Shown here: piece after piece, positions 1 to 8,100 of the stretch
Position numbering within the stretch: position 1 is the first letter of the stretch
Layout: each line of letters begins with the position of its first letter
Source of the DNA: an uncultured Clostridia bacterium
Lineage (GTDB): Bacteria; Bacillota; Clostridia; Oscillospirales; Ruminococcaceae
DNA: 14,935 nucleotides
Reading direction: 5' to 3'
Assembly (NCBI GenBank): GCA_947175655.1
Contig: CAMWNQ010000022.1
Coordinates: 1-14,935 of the forward strand
The notes under the pieces: generated by a model
What the model was told of the DNA's origin: nothing
The model's database searches: none
Seen by the model: only the letters and a program-made list of their open reading frames with translations
Program-made: the position numbers and the translations under genes

Positions 1-51
1 ACAGAATATTGATATATATCTTTTATATTTCCTTTTTTTGATTTTATGATA

Positions 52-57
52 TATAAT
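52..57 (+). promoter_or_regulatory. candidate -10 box for the mdh-fum-hdr-flx-tfr operon
   Basis: A perfect TATAAT lies about 90 bases before the first start codon. The -35 region at the usual spacing (about 29-34, TTCCTT) is poor, so the promoter may be weak or activator-assisted. The -10 box sits inside a small palindrome, ATAAT-GTT-ATTAT (53-65), which could be an operator. I see no good clostridial Rex box (TTGTTAA-N4-TTAACAA) here. The stretch from about 65 to 147 would be the transcribed leader and has no convincing ORF. Confidence 0.4.
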
Positions 58-147
58 GTTATTATGGGCTTACGGGCGAGTTTTGCTTTTTTACGGCTAT
101 TTCCCAGAAGCTTTGATTACCTTAATTTTTGAAAGGCAGGAATTAAT

Positions 148-1074
148 ATGAACAAAATCACTATAATTGGTACTGGAAGCGTTGGTTCAACAATCGCTTA
201 CACTCTCGCTGTACAGGGTACGGCATCAGAAATCGTTATGATTGATATTAATGAAACAAAAGCTAGCGGTGAAGCTCTTGATATTCGTCAGGGTACACCT
301 TTCTGTTCATCTGTAAATATCTATGCCGGCAGTTACAGCGATGCCAAAGATTCAGACATCGTAATTATAACTTCAGGTATTCCACGTAAGGCAGGTCAGT
401 CAAGACTTGAACTTGCACAGGTTAATGTAAATGTAACTAAGCAGATTGCTCCGGAAATCACAAGATACTGTCCAAATGCTACATATATATTTGTAAGCAA
501 TCCTGTTGACATTCTTACATATACTTTTGCAAAAGTCTCAGGACTTCCTGAAAATCAGATTGTTGGTTCAGGTACTATCCTTGATACAGCAAGACTCCGT
601 TCGAGACTTGCAGAATATTACTCAATAAGCCAGCAGAATGTTCACGCTTATGTATTCGGTGAACACGGAGATTCATCTTTTGTTCCTTGGTCACTTGCAA
701 ATATCTCAAACATTCCTGTTGATGATTATCAGGTAAACGTTTATCCTGCACTTAATCACGAAGAAATTGAAGATTATGTACGTAAATCAGGCGGACGTGT
801 AATAGCAAGCAAGGGAGCTACTTTCTATGCTGTATCCATTTCAGTATGTCATCTTGTAAAGTGCCTTCTCAGCGGTGCAGATACAACTCTTACAGTTTCA
901 ACAATGATGCACGGCGAATATGGAATTGATGATGTATGTCTCAGCACTCTCACTGTAGTAGGTGCAAATAAGGTTAAAGGCAAGCTTCTCACTCCTCTTA
1001 CTGATGTTGAAGTTGAACTTCTCAAGAAGAGTGCAAACAGCCTTAAAGAAGTTATTAATGGTCTTGAAATATAA
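148..1074 (+). CDS. NAD-dependent malate dehydrogenase on an L-lactate dehydrogenase scaffold
   Basis: This 308-residue cytoplasmic LDH/MDH-family enzyme probably interconverts oxaloacetate and malate with NAD(H). The Rossmann motif GTGSVG is at residues 8-13, and Asp33 after strand 2 indicates NAD(H) rather than NADP(H). Catalytic residues are visible: Asp146 and Arg149 in LDTAR, His173 in GEHGD, and Asn118 in SNPVD. The substrate-specificity position (102 in LDH numbering) is Arg80, in the loop GIPRKAGQSR. True lactate dehydrogenases have Gln there and malate dehydrogenases have Arg. The rest of the protein looks LDH-like and keeps the two residues of the fructose-1,6-bisphosphate site (Arg151 and His166, equivalent to 173 and 188). 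Automated annotation will probably say L-lactate dehydrogenase. The next gene, fumarase, supports the malate reading. The RBS is AGGCAGG at 134-140. First gene of the run. Confidence 0.85.
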   Translation: MNKITIIGTGSVGSTIAYTLAVQGTASEIVMIDINETKASGEALDIRQGTPFCSSVNIYAGSYSDAKDSDIVIITSGIPRKAGQSRLELAQVNVNVTKQIAPEITRYCPNATYIFVSNPVDILTYTFAKVSGLPENQIVGSGTILDTARLRSRLAEYYSISQQNVHAYVFGEHGDSSFVPWSLANISNIPVDDYQVNVYPALNHEEIEDYVRKSGGRVIASKGATFYAVSISVCHLVKCLLSGADTTLTVSTMMHGEYGIDDVCLSTLTVVGANKVKGKLLTPLTDVEVELLKKSANSLKEVINGLEI

Positions 1075-1113
1075 TTTTACATAATTAAGAATAAAGAATA
1101 GAGGTTTTTTACA

Positions 1114-2490
1114 ATGGAATATCGTATAGAACACGATTCAATGGGAGAGGTTAAAGTTCCTGCTGACAAGTATTGGGCTGCCCAGACTGAAAGAAGTCAC
1201 GAAAATTTCCTTATTGGTGTTGGAATAGAGACAATGCCACGTGAAATTACTCACGCTTTCGGTATACTCAAAAAAGCAGCAGCTCTTGCAAATCACGAAC
1301 TCAGACCTGAAAAAATGACTGATAAGAAACTTGATGCCATTTCAAAAGCTTGTGATGAAGTTATAAGTGGTGAACTTAATGAACATTTTCCGCTTGTTGT
1401 ATGGCAGACAGGTAGCGGTACACAATCAAATATGAATACAAATGAAGTTATTGCAAACAGAGGAAATGAAATTGCAGGTGAAAAACTTCTCCACCCGAAT
1501 GACGATATTAATATGAGTCAGTCATCAAATGATACATTCCCTACAGCTATGCATATATCAGCTGTAATTGCAATAGAGGATAAGCTTTTCCCAGCTATTG
1601 ATACTCTTGTTGAAACTTTCAAGAGACTTGAAAAAGAAAACGAAGGAATCGTAAAAAGCGGACGTACTCATCTTCAGGATGCTACACCTATATCATTCTC
1701 ACAGGAAATAAGCGGTTGGCGTTCAAGTCTTGAAAAAGATAAGAAGCTTCTTGAACTTGCATTGCCTGACCTTAAAGAGTTAGCTCTTGGTGGTACAGCT
1801 GTAGGTACTGGACTTAACACTCCTAAGGGATTTGATGTTAAAGTTGCTGAAGCTGTTTCAAAGATTACAGGAAAAGAATTCAAAACTGCTCCTAATAAGT
1901 TCCACGCACTTACTTCTAAAGATGAAATTGTATTTGCTCATGGTGCATTAAAGGCGCTTGCTGCGGATATGATGAAAATTGCAAACGATGTAAGATGGCT
2001 TGCAAGTGGGCCTAGAGATGGTCTCGGAGAAATATTTATCCCTGAAAATGAACCAGGTTCATCAATTATGCCAGGTAAGGTAAATCCTACACAGTGTGAA
2101 GCTGTAACAATGGTTGCGGTTCAGGTAATGGGAAATGACGTTGCAGTAGGTATGGCGGCATCACAGGGTAATTTTGAACTCAATGTATTTATGCCTGTAT
2201 GTGCATATAATTTCCTACAGTCAGCAAGACTTCTTGCAGAATCGATTATGTCATTCAACAAGAACTGTGCTGTTGGAATCAAGGCAAACCGTGAAAAAAT
2301 GCATCATAATCTTCATAATTCACTTATGCTTGTAACTGCACTCAATCCATACATAGGATATGAAAATGCAGCTAAGACTGCTAAGAAAGCATATAAAGAA
2401 AATATTTCCCTTAAAGAAGCTTGTGTAGCACTTGGTTTCCTCACAGAAGAAAAGTTTGATGAGGTATTCCATCCTGAACAGATGTGCTAA
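1114..2490 (+). CDS. fumC: class II fumarate hydratase (fumarase C)
   Basis: This 458-residue, iron-independent homotetrameric fumarase reversibly dehydrates malate to fumarate in the cytoplasm. Its length is typical of FumC. Family signatures are clear: the substrate-binding segment TGSGTQSNMNTNEV, the SQSSNDTFPTAMH block, SGRTHLQDATP with His186, and the mobile SS-loop signature GSSIMPGKVN at residues 315-324, with the catalytic serine in the Ser316-Ser317 pair. The close relatives aspartase and argininosuccinate lyase share the last signature, but the combination here is that of fumarase. It starts 39 bases after the malate dehydrogenase stop, with a GAGG at 1101-1104, and only 15 bases separate it from hdrB, so co-transcription through the whole cluster is likely. 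It supplies the fumarate that tfrAB would reduce. Codon usage, with many T-ending codons, resembles the malate dehydrogenase gene and differs from the hdr genes that follow. Confidence 0.95.
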   Translation: MEYRIEHDSMGEVKVPADKYWAAQTERSHENFLIGVGIETMPREITHAFGILKKAAALANHELRPEKMTDKKLDAISKACDEVISGELNEHFPLVVWQTGSGTQSNMNTNEVIANRGNEIAGEKLLHPNDDINMSQSSNDTFPTAMHISAVIAIEDKLFPAIDTLVETFKRLEKENEGIVKSGRTHLQDATPISFSQEISGWRSSLEKDKKLLELALPDLKELALGGTAVGTGLNTPKGFDVKVAEAVSKITGKEFKTAPNKFHALTSKDEIVFAHGALKALAADMMKIANDVRWLASGPRDGLGEIFIPENEPGSSIMPGKVNPTQCEAVTMVAVQVMGNDVAVGMAASQGNFELNVFMPVCAYNFLQSARLLAESIMSFNKNCAVGIKANREKMHHNLHNSLMLVTALNPYIGYENAAKTAKKAYKENISLKEACVALGFLTEEKFDEVFHPEQMC

Positions 2491-2505
2491 GAAGGGAGAG
2501 ACAGT

Positions 2506-3294
2506 ATGAAAATTAGTTACTATCCAGGCTGTACTCTTAAGACGAAAGCGAAAGAGCTTGACAGATATGGAAGAGAATCCGCAAAGGCGTTGGGAGTTGA
2601 GCTTGAAGAGCTTGAGAACTGGCAGTGTTGCGGAGGGGTATACCCGACAGGAAAAGATGAAATAGCAACAAAGCTTTCATCAGTAAGAACGCTTGAAAAT
2701 GCAAAGAAAAACGGTGGAAAACTTGTGACATTGTGTTCAGCATGTCATAATGTTCTGAAGCAGGTAAACGAAGAAATCAAGACAAATGAAGATTTTGCAT
2801 TCAGAGCAAACAATTACTCAAAATTCGATGAAGAATATCACGGAGAAACAGAGGTAATTCATTATCTTGAAATGCTCAGGGATACAGTCGGATTTGATGA
2901 GATTAAGAAAAAAGTAGTAAAGCCGTTCAAGGGTGTAAAAATCGGAGCATATTATGGATGTCTTCTTCTCAGACCGAGCAAGGTAATGCAGATGGATAAT
3001 CCGGAAAATCCGAAGATAATAGAAGATTTCATAAGAGCAATAGGCGGAGAGCCAGTAATATATCCATATAGAAACGAATGTTGTGGCGGATATGTGACAA
3101 TGGAAGATAAGAACATTGCTGTGAAGAAGAGCAGTGCAATAATGGAAAGTGCCGGAAGTTTCGGAGCAGACCTGATGGTAACAGCCTGTCCGCTGTGTCT
3201 CTACAATCTGACACAGAACGGCGGAGGAAGTGTTCCGGTAAAATATTTTACAGAACTTCTCGCAGAAGCACTGGGAGTAAAGGAGGAGGATTAA
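2506..3294 (+). CDS. hdrB: heterodisulfide reductase subunit B-like protein (HdrB)
   Basis: This 262-residue protein has two complete CCG domains (CX31-39CCX35-36CXXC), the ligands of the two noncubane [4Fe-4S] clusters that cleave disulfides in methanogen HdrB. In the first domain the cysteines are Cys9, Cys41, Cys42, Cys77 and Cys80. In the second they are Cys152, Cys192, Cys193, Cys228 and Cys231. No ligand is missing, so it should be a working HdrB. Bacteria lack coenzymes M and B, and the natural disulfide or other acceptor of bacterial HdrB is unknown. The gene has a GGGAGAG ribosome binding site and is followed after one base by hdrC. In the FlxABCD-HdrABC complexes of anaerobic bacteria this subunit lies on the high-potential branch of flavin-based bifurcation. 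Beside tfrAB it may pass electrons toward fumarate, which is inference. Confidence 0.92.
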   Translation: MKISYYPGCTLKTKAKELDRYGRESAKALGVELEELENWQCCGGVYPTGKDEIATKLSSVRTLENAKKNGGKLVTLCSACHNVLKQVNEEIKTNEDFAFRANNYSKFDEEYHGETEVIHYLEMLRDTVGFDEIKKKVVKPFKGVKIGAYYGCLLLRPSKVMQMDNPENPKIIEDFIRAIGGEPVIYPYRNECCGGYVTMEDKNIAVKKSSAIMESAGSFGADLMVTACPLCLYNLTQNGGGSVPVKYFTELLAEALGVKEED

Positions 3295-3295
3295 A

Positions 3296-3682
3296 ATGCC
3301 GTCAGAAACATTAAAAGAACAGGTAATCAGAATAAGCGGAGTAAATCCTCTGAAATGTATGAGATGCGGAAAATGTTCAGGAAGCTGTCCGTCATACGAG
3401 GATATGGAATATCATCCGCACCAGTTCGCCTATATGGTAGAAAAAGGCGAAATCGAGAAACTTATGAACTCAGACAGCATATATAAATGTCTTACATGTT
3501 TTGCGTGTGTTGAAAGATGTCCGAGAAATGTAGAGCCTGCAAAGCTTGTAGAAGCCGTAAGACTGGTGAAAATCAGACAGCAGGGAGCAAATCATCTCAA
3601 AGCGGAATCAATACCGGAAAAGCTTGATGCGGAACTTCCACAGCAGGCAATAGTAAGTGCATTCAGAAAATACAGTAAGTAA
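3296..3682 (+). CDS. hdrC: heterodisulfide reductase subunit C-like protein (HdrC)
   Basis: This small 128-residue iron-sulfur protein has two classic [4Fe-4S] motifs, CMRCGKCSGSCP (Cys21, 24, 27, 31) and CLTCFACVERCP (Cys65, 68, 71, 75). It has no membrane segment, so it belongs to the soluble HdrABC type rather than the membrane HdrDE type. HdrC normally carries electrons from HdrA to the HdrB catalytic clusters. The start overlaps the end of hdrB almost completely, with one base between stop and ATG and a GGAGGAGG-like ribosome binding site inside the hdrB 3' end. This points to translational coupling and a 1:1 complex. The C-terminal 50 residues beyond the second cluster are helical and charged, as is usual for the family. 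Confidence 0.92.
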   Translation: MPSETLKEQVIRISGVNPLKCMRCGKCSGSCPSYEDMEYHPHQFAYMVEKGEIEKLMNSDSIYKCLTCFACVERCPRNVEPAKLVEAVRLVKIRQQGANHLKAESIPEKLDAELPQQAIVSAFRKYSK

Positions 3683-3696
3683 GGAGGAGAAATGCA

Positions 3697-5697
3697 ATGC
3701 AGAGAATAGGTGTATTTGTATGTCACTGCGGTACAAATATTGCCGGAACAGTAGATGTTAAGGCGGTAGCAGAGGCATTGAAAAATGAACAGGGCGTAGT
3801 ATTCTCCACAGAATATCAGTATATGTGTTCGGAAGCCGGACAGAGTATAATCAAAAACGCAATAAAGGAACATAAACTCACAGGAGTAGTAGTATGTTCT
3901 TGTTCACCAAGAATGCACGAGGCAACATTCAGAAAAACAGCGTCATCAGCCGGATTAAATCCATATATGGTAGAAATTGCGAATATCAGAGAACAGTGTT
4001 CGTGGATACATAAGGATATGGAAAAGGCAACAGAAAAGGCAATAATCCTCGGAAGAGCGGCAATAGCAAAGGTACATCTCAATGCACCGCTTACAGCAGG
4101 GGAAAGTCCGGTTGTCAAGAGAGCACTCGTAATCGGAGGAGGAATTGCCGGAATCCAGACAGCACTTGATATTGCAGATGCCGGATTTGAAGTTGATATA
4201 GTAGAGAAAAAGCCTACAATAGGTGGAAAAATGACACAGCTCGACAAGACATTCCCAACACTTGACTGTGCGGCTTGTATTCTTACACCAAAAATGGTTG
4301 ACTGTGCTCAGAATGAAAAAATTAAAATATATTCCTACAGTGAAGTTGAATCAGTAAGCGGATTTGTTGGAAATTTCAGTGTTAAGATACGCAAGAAGGC
4401 ACGATATGTCGATGAAACAAAGTGTACAGGCTGCGGACTCTGTACAGAAAAATGTCCGATGAAGAAAGTTCCAAACGAATTTAATCTCGGAATGAATAAT
4501 AGAAGTGCAATATATATTCCATTTGCACAGGCAGTACCGAAAATCGCAACAATTGACCCTGACCACTGCAATATGCTTAAAAACGGCAAGTGCGGAGTAT
4601 GTGCAAAAATATGTACAGCAGGAGCAATCAACTACAAACAGGAAGATGAAATCGTAGAGGAAAAATACGGTGCAATAATCGCTGCAACAGGCTATAATCC
4701 GATAAATCTTGATAAGTACGATGAATTTGCATACTCACAGTCAAAGGACGTAATCACATCACTTGAATTCGAGAGACTTACAAATGCGGCAGGTCCTACA
4801 AGCGGAAAACTTCTCAGACCTTCTGACGGTGTACATCCACACACAATAGTTTTTGTTCAGTGTGTAGGCTCAAGATGTGGTGCAGAGGATTCAAAGGGCG
4901 GAAAATCATACTGTTCAAAAATCTGCTGTATGTACACTGCAAAACACGCAATGCTTACACGTGAAAAGTATCCTGATACCGATGTTTATGTATTCTACAT
5001 AGATGTAAGAACACCTGGTAAGAATTTTGATGAATTCTACAGACGTGCAGCGGAAGAATATGGCGTACACTACATAAAGGGTATGGTAGGAAAGGTTATG
5101 CCTCAGGCCGATGGAAAACTTTTGGTTCAGGGTTCAGACCTTATTGCAGGTGAACAGCTCAAAATCAATGCAGATTTAGTAGTTCTTGCAGCAGCAATTG
5201 AACCTGACAAGAGTGCAAGACCGCTGGCAACAATGCTAACTGCAAGTATGGATACAAATGATTTCTTTACAGAAGCACATCCAAAACTCAGACCTGTAGA
5301 AAGTCCTACAGCTGGTATTTTCCTTTCAGGAGCTTGTCAGGGTCCAAAGGATATTCCGGAGACAGTTTCACAGGCAAGTGCGGCGGCAGCAAAGGCAATC
5401 GGACTTCTCTGTAAGGATAAACTTACGTGCAATCCTTGCGTAGCTCATTCAGATGAGATGATGTGCAACGGCTGTTCACAATGTGAGAAAGTATGTCCGT
5501 ACGGAGCTATTTCCTATGAAGACAAGGAATTCAGAATGCCGAACAGAACAACAGCAATCAGACGTGTTGCAAAGGTAAATCCGGCGGTATGTCAGGGCTG
5601 TGGAGCTTGTACAGTAACTTGTCCATCAGGAGCAATGGATTTGAACGGATTCTCTAACAGACAAATAATGGCGGAGGTAGACGCAATATGCAGATAA
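3697..5697 (+). CDS. hdrA: heterodisulfide reductase subunit A-like bifurcating flavoprotein (HdrA)
   Basis: This 666-residue FAD and iron-sulfur protein is the presumed site of flavin-based electron bifurcation. In order it shows an N-terminal cysteine-containing domain (VCHCGTNIAG near residue 9, CSCSPRMHEATFR), an FAD Rossmann motif GGGIAG near 147-152, an inserted ferredoxin-like unit (Cys243, 246, 249, 253, then Cys291, 299, 302, 306), the HdrA-typical CVGSRC and CSKICC segment, and a C-terminal pair of [4Fe-4S] motifs (Cys590, 593, 596, 600 and Cys632, 635, 638, 642). The C-terminal pair is the expected ferredoxin-side exit. A GGAGG at 3683-3687 serves the ATG at 3697. A closer ATG at 3692 is out of frame and stops after five codons. 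The gene overlaps flxD by 10 bases. FlxD and FlxA presumably supply electrons from NADH. Confidence 0.93.
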   Translation: MQRIGVFVCHCGTNIAGTVDVKAVAEALKNEQGVVFSTEYQYMCSEAGQSIIKNAIKEHKLTGVVVCSCSPRMHEATFRKTASSAGLNPYMVEIANIREQCSWIHKDMEKATEKAIILGRAAIAKVHLNAPLTAGESPVVKRALVIGGGIAGIQTALDIADAGFEVDIVEKKPTIGGKMTQLDKTFPTLDCAACILTPKMVDCAQNEKIKIYSYSEVESVSGFVGNFSVKIRKKARYVDETKCTGCGLCTEKCPMKKVPNEFNLGMNNRSAIYIPFAQAVPKIATIDPDHCNMLKNGKCGVCAKICTAGAINYKQEDEIVEEKYGAIIAATGYNPINLDKYDEFAYSQSKDVITSLEFERLTNAAGPTSGKLLRPSDGVHPHTIVFVQCVGSRCGAEDSKGGKSYCSKICCMYTAKHAMLTREKYPDTDVYVFYIDVRTPGKNFDEFYRRAAEEYGVHYIKGMVGKVMPQADGKLLVQGSDLIAGEQLKINADLVVLAAAIEPDKSARPLATMLTASMDTNDFFTEAHPKLRPVESPTAGIFLSGACQGPKDIPETVSQASAAAAKAIGLLCKDKLTCNPCVAHSDEMMCNGCSQCEKVCPYGAISYEDKEFRMPNRTTAIRRVAKVNPAVCQGCGACTVTCPSGAMDLNGFSNRQIMAEVDAICR

Positions 5698-6128
5698 ATA
5701 ACGAATTCAAGCCGAAAATAGTTGCATTTTGCTGTAACTGGTGTTCATATGCCGGTGCAGACCTTGCAGGAACAAACAGACTTAATTATCCGGCAGATGT
5801 AAAAATAATCAGAGTACCATGTTCCTGCCGAGTAAATCCTATGTTCATATTAAGAGCATTCCAGAGAGGTGCGGACGGAGTAATTATCTGTGGATGTCAC
5901 CCAGGCGACTGCCACTATACATCAGGAAATTATTACGCAAGAAGAAGAATAACTCTTCTCTTCTCAATGCTTGATTACCTCGGAATTGAACGTGAAAGAA
6001 CAAGACTTGAATGGGTATCAGCAGCAGAAGGTGCGAAATTCTCTGCAACAATGAACGAGTTTGCCGAAACAATAATCAAGCTCGGAGAAAACAAAAGACT
6101 GGAGGATTTAAGATGCAAGGCAGAATGA
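5688..6128 (+). CDS. flxD: MvhD/FlxD-like [2Fe-2S] electron-transfer subunit
   Basis: This 146-residue protein belongs to the MvhD family, whose members link a hydrogenase, formate dehydrogenase or NADH dehydrogenase module to HdrA. The conserved cysteines are Cys15, Cys16 and Cys19 (FCCNWCSYAGAD), Cys45 and Cys47 (VPCSCRVNP) and Cys68, Cys70 and Cys75 (CGCHPGDC), which is the family pattern for one [2Fe-2S] cluster. The start codon lies inside the end of hdrA (10-base overlap) with a GGAGG at 5673-5677, and the 3' end overlaps the next gene by 16 bases. Such overlaps suggest translational coupling and a stable stoichiometric complex. In the Flx system (established for Desulfovibrio) this subunit receives electrons from the FlxABC module. 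No hydrogenase large subunit or F420 enzyme adjoins it here, so NADH via FlxA is the expected donor. Confidence 0.9.
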   Translation: MQINNEFKPKIVAFCCNWCSYAGADLAGTNRLNYPADVKIIRVPCSCRVNPMFILRAFQRGADGVIICGCHPGDCHYTSGNYYARRRITLLFSMLDYLGIERERTRLEWVSAAEGAKFSATMNEFAETIIKLGENKRLEDLRCKAE

Positions 6129-7087
6129 TTGAAATGGCTAAAAAACTCCTTGGCGACGGAACAGTCAACAGAGTAATCGGCTGGAAAAAAGGTGAGTTTG
6201 CCTACGATATAACTCCGGCAGTTTTTGAAAATGCGGAGGAAATAGATGCAGATTTTGTTTATGATGATTTCTGCGGACACAATCTTTCAAAATATTTAAT
6301 CAAAGAGTCAAAGAAAGACGGAAAAATGCTTGTATTTCTGAAACCCTGCGATACTTACAGCTTTAATCAGTTAATCAAGGAACACAGAATCAATCGTGAA
6401 AACGTATATATAGTAGGCATTCCTTGTGAAGGAAAGGCAAGTGCTGAAACAATAAAGGAAAAGGGAATCAGCGGAATTACTGGTATTTCTTCAGATGGAG
6501 ACAATTTCAAGGTAAACACAATATATGGTGATGAAACAGTTGCAAAATCTGATGTTCTTGAAGAAAGATGTACAGTATGCAAATCAAAGAAGCACGTTGT
6601 ATACGATGAATTAATCGGTGAAGACGGTGAAGTGAACGAAAATTCCAGCAGATTTGATATGGTTGCAAAGCTTGAAAATATGACTGCTGATGAAAGATAT
6701 GCATTCTGGAGAAACGAACTTTCAAAGTGTATCAGATGCAACGCTTGCAGAAATGTATGTCCCGCTTGTTCCTGTGAAAACTGCGTATTTGACAATCCGA
6801 ATTCCGGAGTATCAAACAAGGCAGCAGTTACAAGTTTTGAAGAAAATATGTTTCACATAATAAGAGCATTCCACGTAGCCGGAAGATGTACGGACTGCGG
6901 TGAATGTTCAAGGGTATGTCCTCAGAATATTCCTCTTCATCTTCTTAACAGAAAATTCATAAAGGACATCAATGAGCTTTACGGAGACTATCAGGCAGGA
7001 GAAGAATCCGAAGGAAGAACACCACTTACAACATATACAAAAGAAGACTGCGAACCAAGTATCGTAAATGAAAGGGGATGTAAGTAA
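6113..7087 (+). CDS. FlxC-like multi-[4Fe-4S] electron-transfer protein
   Basis: This 324-residue protein has an N-terminal domain without cofactor ligands (about 1-150), resembling the coenzyme F420 hydrogenase/dehydrogenase beta (FrhB-like) fold, for example the KPCD and VGIPCEGK segments. A cysteine-rich C-terminal half follows: Cys153 and Cys156, then Cys206, 209, 212, 216, 219, 221 and 224, then Cys259, 262, 265 and 269. This fits two ferredoxin-type [4Fe-4S] clusters and probably one more cluster using the extra cysteines. The start at 6113 is chosen because a GGAGG (6101-6105) sits seven bases before it. An upstream in-frame ATG at 6011 lies deep inside flxD and has no such site. The stop overlaps the next start by one base (TAATG). 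By position and fold it matches one of the two ferredoxin-like Flx subunits. Which of FlxB or FlxC it is called is uncertain. Confidence 0.8.
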   Translation: MQGRMIEMAKKLLGDGTVNRVIGWKKGEFAYDITPAVFENAEEIDADFVYDDFCGHNLSKYLIKESKKDGKMLVFLKPCDTYSFNQLIKEHRINRENVYIVGIPCEGKASAETIKEKGISGITGISSDGDNFKVNTIYGDETVAKSDVLEERCTVCKSKKHVVYDELIGEDGEVNENSSRFDMVAKLENMTADERYAFWRNELSKCIRCNACRNVCPACSCENCVFDNPNSGVSNKAAVTSFEENMFHIIRAFHVAGRCTDCGECSRVCPQNIPLHLLNRKFIKDINELYGDYQAGEESEGRTPLTTYTKEDCEPSIVNERGCK

Positions 7088-8100
7088 TGCAGAAGCTTTC
7101 AATGGAAAAACTTGATGAACTTTTCAGAAAAATGTCGGAAAAACAGGCAGTTTATTTACCTGTTGACAAGGAAAACGGTGCAAAGTTTGAAAAGTGGAGC
7201 GAAGGCACAAAGATGAGTCAGGCACTCAATACGATAAGAAGTGCGAAGGATTTCATATTCCCACAGACTGAAAATCTCGTTGATTTCAAGGTGAACGGAA
7301 AGAATATTGAAGTAGCTGATACACGTGAAGAATGCGAAGATTTCGTTATTTTTGGAATGAAGGCGTGTGATGCAAGAAGTTTCGGAATACTTGATAAGGT
7401 TTTCCTTTCCGAACCGGTTGACACATACTACAAAAACCGTCGTGAACACGGAGTTTTAGTGACACTTGCCTGCACAAAGCCAAGCGAAACCTGTTTTTGC
7501 CAGACATTCGGAATAAATCCGGCAGAACCGGAGGGAGACGTTTCAACGTGGATAGCTGATGGTGAGATGTACTTTGAGGCAAACACCGAAAAAGGCAAAA
7601 CATTTATTGAAAGTATTTCAGATATGCTTGAAGACTGCGGAACTGAAAAGGTTGACGCACAGAAAGCTAAAATCAATGAAATAATGAGAAAACTTCCGCT
7701 TAACAATCTTAAAACAGATGCATTCGGAGGAGATAAGTTAAATGAACTGTTTAATTCTCCGAAGTGGGCAGAGCTTTCAGAGAGCTGTTTAGGATGCGGA
7801 ACTTGTACATTTGTTTGTCCAACTTGTCAGTGCTATGACATAAAGGATTTTGACTGCGGAAACGGAGTAAAGAGATTCAGGTGCTGGGATAGCTGTATGT
7901 ATTCTGATTTTACAAGAATGGCACACGGAAATTCGAGAAACAGCCAGCTTGAAAGATTCAGACAGAGATTTATGCACAAGCTTGTATATTTCCCTGCAAA
8001 CAATGACGGAGAATTCGGATGTGTAGGCTGTGGAAGATGTCTTGCAAAATGTCCGATTTCGATGAATATTGTAAAAGTTATGAAGGCACTGGAGGGATAA
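7087..8100 (+). CDS. FlxB-like / AsrA-HydB-like dicluster [4Fe-4S] protein
   Basis: This 337-residue soluble protein resembles the A subunit of anaerobic sulfite reductase (AsrA) and the beta subunit of archaeal sulfhydrogenases. The N-terminal domain contains the family segment GMKACDARS, followed by a stretch with TLACTKPSETCFC. The C-terminal ferredoxin region has CLGCGTCTFVCPTCQC (Cys234, 237, 240, 244, 247, 249) and CVGCGRCLAKCP (Cys312, 315, 318, 322), enough for two [4Fe-4S] clusters. The segment between them (CWDSCMYSDFTRMAHGNSR) is typical of the family. Proteins of this type always pair with an FAD/NAD(P)-binding partner, and that partner follows immediately, two bases after the stop. 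It should relay electrons between FlxA flavin and the FlxC/FlxD/HdrA chain. No siroheme sulfite reductase subunit (AsrC) is present, so sulfite reduction is not supported. Confidence 0.85.
   Translation: MQKLSMEKLDELFRKMSEKQAVYLPVDKENGAKFEKWSEGTKMSQALNTIRSAKDFIFPQTENLVDFKVNGKNIEVADTREECEDFVIFGMKACDARSFGILDKVFLSEPVDTYYKNRREHGVLVTLACTKPSETCFCQTFGINPAEPEGDVSTWIADGEMYFEANTEKGKTFIESISDMLEDCGTEKVDAQKAKINEIMRKLPLNNLKTDAFGGDKLNELFNSPKWAELSESCLGCGTCTFVCPTCQCYDIKDFDCGNGVKRFRCWDSCMYSDFTRMAHGNSRNSQLERFRQRFMHKLVYFPANNDGEFGCVGCGRCLAKCPISMNIVKVMKALEG

Noticed and set aside
1..147. Clostridial Rex operator upstream of the operon
   Set aside because: No TTGTTAA-N4-TTAACAA or TTGTGAA/TTCACAA palindrome is visible. 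Only a TGTTA fragment occurs.
148..1074. L-lactate dehydrogenase
   Set aside because: The specificity position carries Arg rather than Gln, and the next gene is fumarase. Malate dehydrogenase fits better.
1674..1883. Minus-strand open frames opposite fumC and most other genes
   Set aside because: They lie opposite strongly recognisable coding sequences, have no ribosome binding sites and show no family motifs.
6011..6112. Longer start for the FlxC-like gene at 6011
   Set aside because: It lies entirely inside flxD in another frame and has no ribosome binding site, while the ATG at 6113 has GGAGG seven bases upstream.
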